Shown here in pieces: positions 25,567 through 33,708 of a stretch of 58,284 nucleotides of DNA. A program made the position numbers and the translations under genes. Source of the DNA: JBAXTE01 sp964653595 (GTDB lineage: Bacteria > Bacteroidota > Bacteroidia > Bacteroidales > WCHB1-69); NCBI GenBank assembly GCA_964653595.1, contig CAZZHH010000021.1, positions 1-58,284 of the forward strand, read 5' to 3'. The notes under the pieces were generated by a model. That model did not search any database and had not been told where the DNA came from. It saw only the letters and a list, made by a program, of their open reading frames with translations. The first letter of the stretch is position 1. Each line of letters starts with the position of its first letter.

Positions 25567-27120
25567 TTACCTGTTTTTCATTATCTCCACAAACGGATTA
25601 ATATAGTTAGCCCCTTTTTCTGCTACACCTGCAAGACCTTTACCACCATTTTTCGGACGTTTTACATCCCCAAACATCCCTTTTTCGAGAGCCGAGAAGA
25701 GCCCTTCTTTTTCAATTTTAGTAAGTGTACCCAATGCATCTTCTAGTACTTTTTGTGCTCTTTTTTGAATGATCCCATCTTTTTTGAATTCTACTTCATC
25801 GCCGATGTTTTTCATGTTATTGAAGATATATTTTGCATTTTCAATCGCCAAATATCGATCCGACATAAACGGAGTATGTATTGCTTCGGTCATCATGCCC
25901 AATAGTTGGATTCCTTGACCTGTCCATATAGAGATTTCGTTAAAAAGAGCATCTTGAATTTGGCCTTTGAAAACATTTCCAGTCATAAATTTTGTTGGGG
26001 GCATATATTTCAAAGGCGCTTTTGGAAAAATCTCGCGAGTCATTTGCGCTTGCGAAAGCTCATATAGGAATCCATTTTCCAAATCGGGGTGCATTTCAAA
26101 AGCGTGTCCTAAACCCATTTGCTCTTCAGGTAATCTGGCTAACAAAGCCAATTGTTCGTTGATTAAATCAGATGCCAAAACGGTATGAGCTTCATCAAAA
26201 GCATCTGCAGTTGTCAAATAATTATCTTCTCCTGTGTTGATAATTACGCCTGCAAAGCCATTTATAATTCTAGAGAAATATTGATCCACCAAGGTGCGTT
26301 GCATATTGATATCACGGAAAAGGATTCCGTAAAGTGCGTCGTTGAGCATCACGTCTAACCCTTCCAAAGCTCCCATTACGGCAATCTCTGGCATACAGAG
26401 ACCCGAGCAGTAGTTACACAAACGGATATATCTACCTACTTCATTGCTCACCTCATCAAGGGCAGAGCGCATGATGCGAAAGTTTTCTTGAGTTGCATAG
26501 GTACCACCAAAACCTTCGGTGGTAGCACCATAAGGGACATAATCTAACAAACTTTGTCCGGTAGTACGGATAACCGCAATAATATCAGCACCTTGACGAG
26601 CGGCAGCTTGCGCCTGTACGACATCCTCATAAATATTTCCAGTAGCTACAATCACATAAATGTATGGCTTTGCACCTTCGCCAATGGTCGATATAAAGTT
26701 TTCGCGTCTTTCTCTATTCGCTTTAATGCGTGCTATACTGGAACCCACATAAGGCTCAATTGCTTTTTGGATCTCGTTCATGGAGTGAATTTTCATCTCC
26801 ACAAGGTCCAACTCATTTACTGAAACCTTCTCTGCTATTTGCTGAGGAGTTAACCCTGTCTCAACAATTGCATTCCCAAGATAAAACAACACACCCTGAC
26901 TTAATACATTTTTATCTTTTAAACTATCTACAACTACGTTTGGAAGAGGTACCTCGTTGGCATCTATCCCATCAATTCCCATTAACCGACATAATGTACG
27001 TTCAACGGCAACGGTTGTATAGTTATTAACGAATTTTTGCACATCATCGGCAATGCTTTTCGAAACCAGTTTAGCTTGTTCCACCTTTTTGAAATCAAGC
27101 CCTAACTTACTTGTTTGCAT
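25567..27120 (-). CDS. kamD: Lysine 5,6-aminomutase alpha subunit
   Basis: 517 residues, the size expected for the TIM-barrel alpha subunit that holds substrate and part of the PLP and cobalamin sites. Conserved-looking blocks include SSIARIKANRERRENF, VIVATGNIYEDVVQAQAAARQGADIIAVIRTTGQSLLDYVPYG, GFGGTYATQENFRIMR and the glycine-rich C-terminal segment. It lies in the same leftward run as kamC and a HAD phosphatase gene. The 192 bp before its start contain no clear TAnnTTTG, so transcription probably enters from upstream. Confidence 0.97.
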   Translation of the reverse strand: MQTSKLGLDFKKVEQAKLVSKSIADDVQKFVNNYTTVAVERTLCRLMGIDGIDANEVPLPNVVVDSLKDKNVLSQGVLFYLGNAIVETGLTPQQIAEKVSVNELDLVEMKIHSMNEIQKAIEPYVGSSIARIKANRERRENFISTIGEGAKPYIYVIVATGNIYEDVVQAQAAARQGADIIAVIRTTGQSLLDYVPYGATTEGFGGTYATQENFRIMRSALDEVSNEVGRYIRLCNYCSGLCMPEIAVMGALEGLDVMLNDALYGILFRDINMQRTLVDQYFSRIINGFAGVIINTGEDNYLTTADAFDEAHTVLASDLINEQLALLARLPEEQMGLGHAFEMHPDLENGFLYELSQAQMTREIFPKAPLKYMPPTKFMTGNVFKGQIQDALFNEISIWTGQGIQLLGMMTEAIHTPFMSDRYLAIENAKYIFNNMKNIGDEVEFKKDGIIQKRAQKVLEDALGTLTKIEKEGLFSALEKGMFGDVKRPKNGGKGLAGVAEKGANYINPFVEIMKNR

Positions 27121-27312
27121 AAATCTACTCTTTATTATTCTAAACTGTTTTTTTGCTTACTATATTTATGCAAAAGTCCGAAAAAAAGCTTAATTTTCCA
27201 AATAAATCTTCATTTTCAAGCATATATATGTTTGTAATAAGATTTTTATTCGATATAATTTGCAATTTTTAAATTTCTTTTCACAAAGTTTTAAAAAAAT
27301 CAGAATATCTCC

Positions 27313-27864
27313 CTATTTATCTGAAAGAATATTTGACAATTCATGGACAATTTTCAAAAGTTCATCATCTTCTGGATCGCCTCTAAATTCGATTGCTACG
27401 ATTATTTTGGCATCTTTTGGGAGAATGTTTGCTGGGGTGTCTTCAATTACAATGTATGGATTAATGGACTGTGTATTCAACAAATATAAATCTTTAATAT
27501 ACGCTTCTTGCTCCCATTTACCAATTTTTTTATATGTTTTTTTGCACATTTTTCGTGTCCATATGAACTCAAATTGGGATAAATCAGGGACAATCTTTTT
27601 AAGGATAAATTTGGCATAATCTGATTTTGCAGATGTCCAGATACCCACATTAAAGTGGGCAAAACAGAAATTTAAAAAATAGTGCAAATTTGGCCTAAGA
27701 TAAACTTTTCGCTCTTTAAAATAGAAATCAGGTTCAACGGACAGTTTTTCATAGGTGCTATGAAGAATGGTTTCATCGATATCTAAAACAATGGTTCTCT
27801 TTTTAGACAAAGGTGGGATTTCCCTATTTTTTGAATAATCTATTTTCGGATTTTTATGGATCAT
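27313..27864 (-). CDS. FCP1/NIF-like HAD-family phosphatase
   Basis: 183 residues. The DxDx(T/S) nucleophile motif is DIDET near residues 28-32 (ETILHSTY follows, as in FCP1/SCP phosphatases). HAD motif II is the WTSA of VGIWTSAKSDYAKFIL, a Lys-rich middle supplies motif III, and VIEDTPAN with FRGDPEDDELLKI gives the C-terminal acidic motif. FCP-type enzymes dephosphorylate protein Ser/Thr in eukaryotes; bacterial substrates are unclear. It begins 22 bp after the kamC stop and precedes kamD, so it is carried in the lysine 5,6-aminomutase operon, where I know of no described role. Confidence 0.85.
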   Translation of the reverse strand: MIHKNPKIDYSKNREIPPLSKKRTIVLDIDETILHSTYEKLSVEPDFYFKERKVYLRPNLHYFLNFCFAHFNVGIWTSAKSDYAKFILKKIVPDLSQFEFIWTRKMCKKTYKKIGKWEQEAYIKDLYLLNTQSINPYIVIEDTPANILPKDAKIIVAIEFRGDPEDDELLKIVHELSNILSDK

Positions 27865-27886
27865 AAAAAGTATAACATCTTGAATA

Positions 27887-29275
27887 TCATTTAGTTAAAT
27901 AATCAGAAGCTTTTGTAATTAATTCATCCTCCACTCCTAATAATTTTGCGATTTGAATTGCTTGGTTTGTTGCAATTTTGGAGTTTGATTCGATAAGGGT
28001 GTAATCCATAAAATCGTTGATGTTTTTGATTGTGAGTTGGTTGGTGAGTTTATCCGTGATTAACCCTCTTACTGCTAACCTTCTTCCGTTCCATCGTAGG
28101 CCACTATAATGGGTGGTAACAAGGCAACAAATATTGTAGTTTGATAGAATATCGAGAGTTGCATTCACAATTGCTTTTCCTTCTTCTGGATTGGTAGTTC
28201 GAGCTAGTTCGTCGATCAAGACCAATATTTTTTTATTGGTTTTAGACTTTCTAACAATTTCATCCACTTTCATCATTTCAGAAGCAAAAGAGGACAAGCC
28301 ATTTAGCTCCGACTGATCGTCCCCAATGCTCATCAAAACCTCATCTACCAAGGACATCTGGGAAACTTTTGCTGGAATATAAAAACCAAATTGAAAGAGA
28401 TATTGAACCAAGCCAATTGTTTTGAGTAAAACCGTTTTTCCACCCATGTTAACGCCAGTAATCAAACAAGGACTGTTAAACAACTCAATATCAATGGGTT
28501 GATAGTTTTTCTGTTTCGATTCCAACAAAGCTTTCAATTGTGGATTAAACAAGCCTTCAAATTTTGAAGAATTACTTTGAATCGCAGGCCTAACAAAACC
28601 GTACTTCTGGGCAACTTGGGCTTTTGCAATGAGTAGATCTAGATAGCTCAACAGGTGCAAGGCAGCACTTAACGAGGATGCAAAGGGGGCTAAAAGAGCA
28701 GATAATTTTTCTCTGATGGAGTCCTCTACTTCTACCATCTTTTGTCGCAGTTCTTCTGCAACGGTTGGGTTATCGCAACTTACTTTTTTAATATCTTCTC
28801 TTAACTTAAGAAGCTCCTTGCTGTAGGAAGAATAGATATAAAAATGGGGAATATTTTGCTGGTCAGGATCTAAAATATCAATCACACTCTGTAAGTCAGG
28901 CAACTTTAAAAAACCTATCTCAAGTTGAGCGTTTAAAATAGAAATCTCTTGACAAACAATGGCAAAACTTTTAATTTCAAAAAACTCTACATCATCTAGA
29001 TATTCGGATTTTTCTACTCTTATGAGAGTATTATGAATATCTTTTACCTGATATAACTTATTAAACACCGATTGAAATGGTATTTGTTTTGAATCGCAGT
29101 TTAACAAATCGAGCACCAAGTCAAGATTTTCAAACTCTGTTTCCAATTGTTTTTGATTAGTAATAAACGGTTGAGATAAAAGCAATCGTTTACCCACCCC
29201 CGATTTTAATTCGAGCAAATCGACTATAAATCGTAAACCTTGTATTTTATCGATAACCGTTTTTAACGTTTTCAT
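27887..29275 (-). CDS. kamC: MutS-related ATPase, lysine 5,6-aminomutase reactivase subunit KamC
   Basis: 462 residues, much shorter than MutS. It lacks the mismatch-recognition domains and keeps a helical core plus the MutS ATPase: Walker A GVNMGGKTVLLKT, Walker B VLIDELARTTNPEEG, then CLVTTHYSGL. MutS-like proteins of this kind occur in lysine-fermentation clusters and are annotated as KamC, thought to use ATP to release damaged cobalamin from the aminomutase. The immediate context (HAD gene, kamD, kamE) supports that over DNA repair. Its usual partner KamB is not in the window. A TAATTTTG promoter at 29313-29320 would start the whole operon. Confidence 0.82.
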   Translation of the reverse strand: MKTLKTVIDKIQGLRFIVDLLELKSGVGKRLLLSQPFITNQKQLETEFENLDLVLDLLNCDSKQIPFQSVFNKLYQVKDIHNTLIRVEKSEYLDDVEFFEIKSFAIVCQEISILNAQLEIGFLKLPDLQSVIDILDPDQQNIPHFYIYSSYSKELLKLREDIKKVSCDNPTVAEELRQKMVEVEDSIREKLSALLAPFASSLSAALHLLSYLDLLIAKAQVAQKYGFVRPAIQSNSSKFEGLFNPQLKALLESKQKNYQPIDIELFNSPCLITGVNMGGKTVLLKTIGLVQYLFQFGFYIPAKVSQMSLVDEVLMSIGDDQSELNGLSSFASEMMKVDEIVRKSKTNKKILVLIDELARTTNPEEGKAIVNATLDILSNYNICCLVTTHYSGLRWNGRRLAVRGLITDKLTNQLTIKNINDFMDYTLIESNSKIATNQAIQIAKLLGVEDELITKASDYLTK

Positions 29276-29312
29276 GAATGATATTATTTGTTTGTGACCA
29301 TTCCTTACGAAG

Positions 29313-29320
29313 CAAAATTA
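29313..29320 (-). promoter_or_regulatory. -7 promoter element for the kam operon
   Basis: The minus strand reads TAATTTTG, 38 bp before the kamC ATG. It is the only clear TAnnTTTG found at the head of the leftward run. Confidence 0.6.
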
Positions 29321-29529
29321 GTAAAAAATACGATTGTCTCTATAAAAAATGAACACTATTTATGGACCACAATTTTGAAAAATCAACCCTCGATTATTTT
29401 ACAAACTGTGATAAGAGAACTCCACAATATAGTATTTATTCCAAAATTAAAAAATTGGATAACACAAGAAACAACAAGCAATGTTTTTATGTAACTATTT
29501 TTTATTTTTATCGACCGTTTATTTTTTTG

Positions 29530-29537
29530 TACTTTTG
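29530..29537 (+). promoter_or_regulatory. -7 promoter element for the acyltransferase gene
   Basis: TACTTTTG matches TAnnTTTG and ends 14 bp before the ATG at 29552, giving a very short leader. Confidence 0.55.
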
Positions 29538-29551
29538 TATCAAAAAAAAAG

Positions 29552-30100
29552 ATGCGTTGGATTTGTGGAATAATATTGAAATTAATGGGTTGGAAGTTGA
29601 TTGCTACAATTCCGAAAGAGTCGGAACGATGTGTTTTGCTTTTTGCTCCACACACTTCGGCGTGGGATTTTGTAGTAGGCAAATTGGCATTAATTCGATT
29701 GGGTTTGGTGTCTAATTTTTTAATTAAAAAAGAGGCTTTTTGGTTTCCTCAAAACTTAATTATCAAAGCGTTAGGAGCTATTCCTGTAGATAGAAGCAAT
29801 GCTAGAAATATCACAGATTTTTCGGCACAACTATTTGAGAAGCATCCACGTTTATCGCTGATGATAGCACCTGAAGGGACTAGAAAACGCAACGATCATT
29901 GGAAGCGGGGATTTTATGTGGTTGCCCAAAAAGCGAATGTCCCAATTGCATTATCCTACATGGATTGGAAAACAAAAGTTGGTGGAATTGGGAAAATTGT
30001 AATACCATCGGGAGATTACGAAAAGGATTTAAAAGAGATACAGGATTTTTATCAAGGAATGCAAGGGAAACATAAGGGATGTTTCAATTTAGAAGAGTAA
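29552..30100 (+). CDS. PlsC-like lysophospholipid acyltransferase
   Basis: 182 residues. The acyltransferase HX4D motif is HTSAWD (near residue 34), followed by FLIKKEAFWFP, GAIPVDRSN and the acceptor-binding APEGTRKR. This is the 1-acylglycerol-3-phosphate acyltransferase fold in a short form without an obvious N-terminal membrane anchor. It probably acylates a lysophospholipid or related lipid at the inner membrane. The guanine deaminase gene follows 24 bp downstream. Confidence 0.88.
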   Translation: MRWICGIILKLMGWKLIATIPKESERCVLLFAPHTSAWDFVVGKLALIRLGLVSNFLIKKEAFWFPQNLIIKALGAIPVDRSNARNITDFSAQLFEKHPRLSLMIAPEGTRKRNDHWKRGFYVVAQKANVPIALSYMDWKTKVGGIGKIVIPSGDYEKDLKEIQDFYQGMQGKHKGCFNLEE

Positions 30101-30124
30101 TTACTAAACGTTGGAAAAAAACAA

Positions 30125-30601
30125 ATGAAAACTAAAGATAAAGAATTTTTACAATTAGCCATTGATTTAGCTATTAAAAATCTAAAGTCTGGTAATGGTG
30201 GCCCTTTTGGTGCTGTTATCGTGAAAGATGGTGAACTTTTGGCAACAGGGGTTAACTCGGTAACCACCTCAAACGATCCCACTATGCACGCAGAAGTTGC
30301 TGCAATACGAAATGCATGTAGCAAACTAAACAACTTTCAATTAGATGGATGTACAATCTATTCGAGTTGTGAACCTTGCCCTATGTGTCTGGGAGCAATA
30401 TATTGGGCACGACCTGAACGATTAGTTTTTGCTGCATCAAAAGACGACGCTGCGGAAGTAGGTTTTGACGATTCATTTATATATAAAGAGATTGTGTTAG
30501 ACTATTCTTTAAGGAGTATAACCACCCAACAAATGTTAAATGAAGAGGGAAAACAACCTTTTGATGAATGGAAAAAGTTTGAAAATAGAGTAGATTATTA
30601 A
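30125..30601 (+). CDS. guaD: Guanine deaminase
   Basis: 158 residues. It hydrolyses guanine to xanthine and ammonia. The cytidine-deaminase fold shows the zinc site HAEV (His and proton-shuttle Glu) and SCEPCPMCLGAIYWAR (two Cys ligands). NGGPFGAVIVKDG, SNDPTMHAEV and the C-terminal GFDDSFIYKE closely match the Bacillus subtilis small guanine deaminase as I remember it. This favours GuaD over tRNA adenosine deaminase TadA, which lacks that C-terminal block. Confidence 0.9.
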   Translation: MKTKDKEFLQLAIDLAIKNLKSGNGGPFGAVIVKDGELLATGVNSVTTSNDPTMHAEVAAIRNACSKLNNFQLDGCTIYSSCEPCPMCLGAIYWARPERLVFAASKDDAAEVGFDDSFIYKEIVLDYSLRSITTQQMLNEEGKQPFDEWKKFENRVDY

Positions 30602-30621
30602 TGCATTGAATATTTTATCAT

Positions 30622-30629
30622 TATATTTG
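30622..30629 (+). promoter_or_regulatory. -7 promoter element upstream of the pnt operon
   Basis: TATATTTG matches TAnnTTTG. It is 116 bp from the pntAA start but only 27 bp from a small open frame at 30649. Confidence 0.5.
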
Positions 30630-30648
30630 AAATCCATCTTTATTTAAT

Positions 30649-30732
30649 ATGGAAAGTAAAAATAAAAATAGTTTGATTTTAATTGCTACCCGCAAACAAA
30701 AAGAAAAATTGATTGTTTTGACATATGTTTAA
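30649..30732 (+). CDS. Possible 27-residue leader peptide before pntAA
   Basis: An ATG at 30649 opens a 27-codon frame with Lys-rich start (MESKNKNSL) and a hydrophobic/basic end, closed by TAA 12 bp before the pntAA ATG. It lies just downstream of a good promoter element. It may be a translated leader or chance; there is no homology evidence. Confidence 0.25.
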   Translation: MESKNKNSLILIATRKQKEKLIVLTYV

Positions 30733-30744
30733 AAAAATATATGT

Positions 30745-31869
30745 ATGATTATTGGAATTGTTAAAGAACCTAGTTTTGAAAATCGGGTGATATTTTTGCC
30801 TGAAGCGATAAAAGAACTCAAAAAATTAAATCTATCGATTCTAGTTGAAAAGGGAGCTGGTGAGTTTTCGTTTTCATCAGACGAACAATATATTTTGGAA
30901 GGAGCAGAAGTAGCAGATCGCAATGACATTTTATCAAGCGCTGACCTACTTGCATCTATCAACCCAATTTCTCAAGAAGACTTACAGAAAGTAAAAAAGG
31001 AAGCTATCCTTTTATCTGCTTTTAATCCGTTAACAAATCATTCCTATGTTACCAACTTGGTATCAAGTGGATTCACAAGTTTTAGTTTAGATATGATCCC
31101 TCGAGTTACACGAGGTCAAGCGATGGATATTTTATCTTCGATGGCAACTGTATCGGGATATAAGGCGGTATTGGATTCAGCGATGCGTTTGCCTAAGTTT
31201 TTTCCAATGTTCATGACTGCCGCTGGAACCATAACACCTGCAAAAGTATTAATTCTAGGCGCTGGTGTAGCCGGATTACAGGCAGTAGCAACTGCACGCA
31301 AACTTGGAGCGCAAGTATATGTTTTTGATGTTCGTCCTGAAGTAAAAGAACAAGTGCTAAGTCTAGGAGGAAAGTTTGTAGAAGTAGAAGGTGCTGTTCA
31401 TGATGTGAATGCTGGCGGATATGCAGTAGAGCAAACGGAAGAGTTTAAGCAGCGACAACAAGAGGCAATACATAATCAGGCCACTAAATCGGATGTGGTA
31501 ATATGCACCGCTCAAATTCCAGGGAAAAAAGCTCCAATTTTAATTCAAAAAAAGACTGTGGAAGAGATGAAGCCAGGATCGGTTATCATTGATTTGGCGG
31601 CCTCTACCGGAGGAAATTGCGAGCTTACAGAGGATAAAAAAACTATTCAAGTAAATGGAGTTCAGATAATTGGACAATCCGAATATCCATCTACCATGCC
31701 GATTGATGCTTCAAAAATGTTTGGAAAAAACGTAATCAACTTGATAAAATTGATGGTTGACAAATCAGGAGCACTTCAATTAAATTTCGACGATGAGATA
31801 GTCTCAGGATGTTGCATCACCCACAAAAATGAAATTATTAACCAACGAGTCAAATCAATAATTAGCTAG
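30745..31869 (+). CDS. pntAA: NAD(P) transhydrogenase subunit alpha, part 1 (NAD-binding)
   Basis: 374 residues, the soluble domain I of the proton-translocating transhydrogenase, split from the membrane part as in many bacteria. It binds NAD(H) and passes hydride to NADP in PntB. IGIVKEP-FENRV opens the protein. The Rossmann motif VLILGAGVAGLQAVATARKLGAQVYVFDVRPEV is near 170-200, followed by the mobile-loop region and IPGKKAPILI. It heads a three-gene operon; pntAB follows after 4 bp. Confidence 0.96.
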   Translation: MIIGIVKEPSFENRVIFLPEAIKELKKLNLSILVEKGAGEFSFSSDEQYILEGAEVADRNDILSSADLLASINPISQEDLQKVKKEAILLSAFNPLTNHSYVTNLVSSGFTSFSLDMIPRVTRGQAMDILSSMATVSGYKAVLDSAMRLPKFFPMFMTAAGTITPAKVLILGAGVAGLQAVATARKLGAQVYVFDVRPEVKEQVLSLGGKFVEVEGAVHDVNAGGYAVEQTEEFKQRQQEAIHNQATKSDVVICTAQIPGKKAPILIQKKTVEEMKPGSVIIDLAASTGGNCELTEDKKTIQVNGVQIIGQSEYPSTMPIDASKMFGKNVINLIKLMVDKSGALQLNFDDEIVSGCCITHKNEIINQRVKSIIS

Positions 31870-31873
31870 TAAT

Positions 31874-32185
31874 ATGGAATCAGTTTTACAATTTGTATTC
31901 GACAATAAGGACATGTTCATCATTGTCATTCTTTCAATTTTTTTGGGCATTGAAGTGATATCCCATGTACCTGCAGTTCTTCATACTCCTCTTATGTCGG
32001 GAGCTAATGCCATCCATGGGGTTGTAATAATAGGAGCCATTATTGTGATGGGACATGCCGAAGGAACAACTGCTATTATTTTAGGTTTTTTAGCAGTAGT
32101 GTTAGGAACTCTAAATGTGGTAGGTGGTTTTGTGGTTACCGATCGAATGTTGGAAATGTTCAAAAAGAAACCTGGTAAAAAATAA
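31874..32185 (+). CDS. pntAB: NAD(P) transhydrogenase subunit alpha, part 2 (membrane)
   Basis: 103 residues with three to four hydrophobic helices (FIIVILSIFLGIEVI, then AIHGVVIIGAIIVMG, then IILGFLAVVLGTLNVVGGFVVTDRMLEMF). This is the short membrane half of the alpha subunit, contributing to the proton path. The terminal VVGGFVVTDRMLEMFKKK is the family signature. It lies between pntAA (4 bp) and pntB (95 bp). Confidence 0.96.
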   Translation: MESVLQFVFDNKDMFIIVILSIFLGIEVISHVPAVLHTPLMSGANAIHGVVIIGAIIVMGHAEGTTAIILGFLAVVLGTLNVVGGFVVTDRMLEMFKKKPGKK

Positions 32186-32280
32186 GAACGATTTAAAAGA
32201 CAAATTATATACTTAATTTATAAAGAGTCACCCTGACAATATAAAAAAGTATATTTTAAAAACATTAAAATATTGAAAAT

Positions 32281-33708
32281 ATGGAACTTATAGGTAAATA
32301 CATACTCGAAATCAGCTACATCTTGGCGTCGGTGCTTTTTATCATTGGTTTAAAAATGCTTAGCAAACCAAGCAGTGCACGTAAAGGGAACCTTTGGGCT
32401 GCAGCAGGAATGACCATTGCAATAGTAGCTACTCTTTTGTGGCATACCAATTCGGAAGGTGAACACATTGGAAACATTCCACTAATACTAACCGCTATTG
32501 CCATTGGAACCGCTATTGGCTGGGTGGTGGCCTTAAAGGTAAAAATGACTGCAATGCCACAATTGGTATCTCTTTTTAATGGAATGGGTGGTGGTGCAGC
32601 TGCATTAATATCCATCATGGAATTTCCGCATATTAGCAAAGAACTTATTGCCACTCAAGGCATGATGAATGGGCATGTACTCTCGATATTATTGGGACTT
32701 TTTATCGGAACTGTTTCTTTCTCTGGAAGTATGATTGCATTTGGAAAACTAGATGGTAAAATTGGCGATATCCGTATAAAATCATTAAAATATTTCAACA
32801 TTTCACTTTTAATTGGCATCTTGGCATTTATTGGATATGCAATGTCGCTTGGCAATGTTAGCCCTTCCGAAAACATGAATATCGTATATATTTTGTTAGC
32901 AGTTTCTGCTTTATACGGGGTATTGTTTGTGATGCCAATAGGTGGTGCAGATATGCCAGTTGTAATCTCATTACTAAACTCATTTACAGGTGTTGCAGCT
33001 GCGATGGGAGGCTTTTTATATAGCAACCAGGCAATGCTAACCGGTGGAATTTTAGTAGGTTCAGCTGGAACCATTTTAACAGTATTAATGTGCAAAGCGA
33101 TGAACAGGTCGCTATTAAATGTCATCATCGGTGCATTTGGAGGGGGAGGTTCTTCTTCTACCAAGGTGGCAGGTAATATTAAAGAGATATCGTTGAGTGA
33201 CATGGCGGTTCTCTTGAGTTACTCTCAAAAGGTAGTGATTGTTCCAGGATATGGCTTGGCGGTAGCACAAGCACAACATTTATGTCACGAACTAGACAAA
33301 ATTCTCGAAACTAAAGGAGTAGAGGTTAAATATGCCATACACCCAGTTGCGGGACGTATGCCAGGACACATGAATGTACTTCTAGCAGAAGCAGATGTGC
33401 CTTATGACAAACTGATAGAGTCGGATGAAATAAACAAAGACATGCCCAACACCGATGTAGTTTTGGTGATTGGAGCCAACGATGTGGTTAATCCAGCTGC
33501 TGAAGACGATCCAGCTAGTCCTATTTATGGGATGCCTATTGTAAAAGTTCAAGAAGCTAGAAATACGGTAGTTTTAAAAAGAGGAATGGGTAAGGGGTAT
33601 GCAGCTATCGAAAATCATCTGTTTTATCACGACAGAACTCGAATGTTATTTGGCGATGCCAAAGCTACTCTCCAAGCGCTAGTCCAAGAAGTAAATGCCA
33701 TTGATTAA
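32281..33708 (+). CDS. pntB: NAD(P) transhydrogenase subunit beta
   Basis: 475 residues. The N-terminal part (to about residue 280) has eight or nine membrane helices including LVSLFNGMGGGAAALIS. The C-terminal domain III binds NADP(H): VVIVPGYGLAVAQAQH, YAIHPVAGRMPGHMNVLLAEA, VLVIGANDVVNPAA and GMPIV. The complex couples proton entry to NADPH formation from NADH at the inner membrane, useful in a fermenter that makes much NADH. Its TAA overlaps the convergent glpK stop by the four bases TTAA. Confidence 0.97.
   Translation: MELIGKYILEISYILASVLFIIGLKMLSKPSSARKGNLWAAAGMTIAIVATLLWHTNSEGEHIGNIPLILTAIAIGTAIGWVVALKVKMTAMPQLVSLFNGMGGGAAALISIMEFPHISKELIATQGMMNGHVLSILLGLFIGTVSFSGSMIAFGKLDGKIGDIRIKSLKYFNISLLIGILAFIGYAMSLGNVSPSENMNIVYILLAVSALYGVLFVMPIGGADMPVVISLLNSFTGVAAAMGGFLYSNQAMLTGGILVGSAGTILTVLMCKAMNRSLLNVIIGAFGGGGSSSTKVAGNIKEISLSDMAVLLSYSQKVVIVPGYGLAVAQAQHLCHELDKILETKGVEVKYAIHPVAGRMPGHMNVLLAEADVPYDKLIESDEINKDMPNTDVVLVIGANDVVNPAAEDDPASPIYGMPIVKVQEARNTVVLKRGMGKGYAAIENHLFYHDRTRMLFGDAKATLQALVQEVNAID

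Noticed and set aside
27887..29275. DNA mismatch repair MutS
   Set aside because: It has only the helical core and ATPase, lacks mismatch-recognition domains, and sits in the lysine 5,6-aminomutase operon.
30125..30601. tRNA-specific adenosine deaminase TadA
   Set aside because: The zinc motif is shared, but the GFDDSFIYKE C-terminal block is characteristic of small guanine deaminases.
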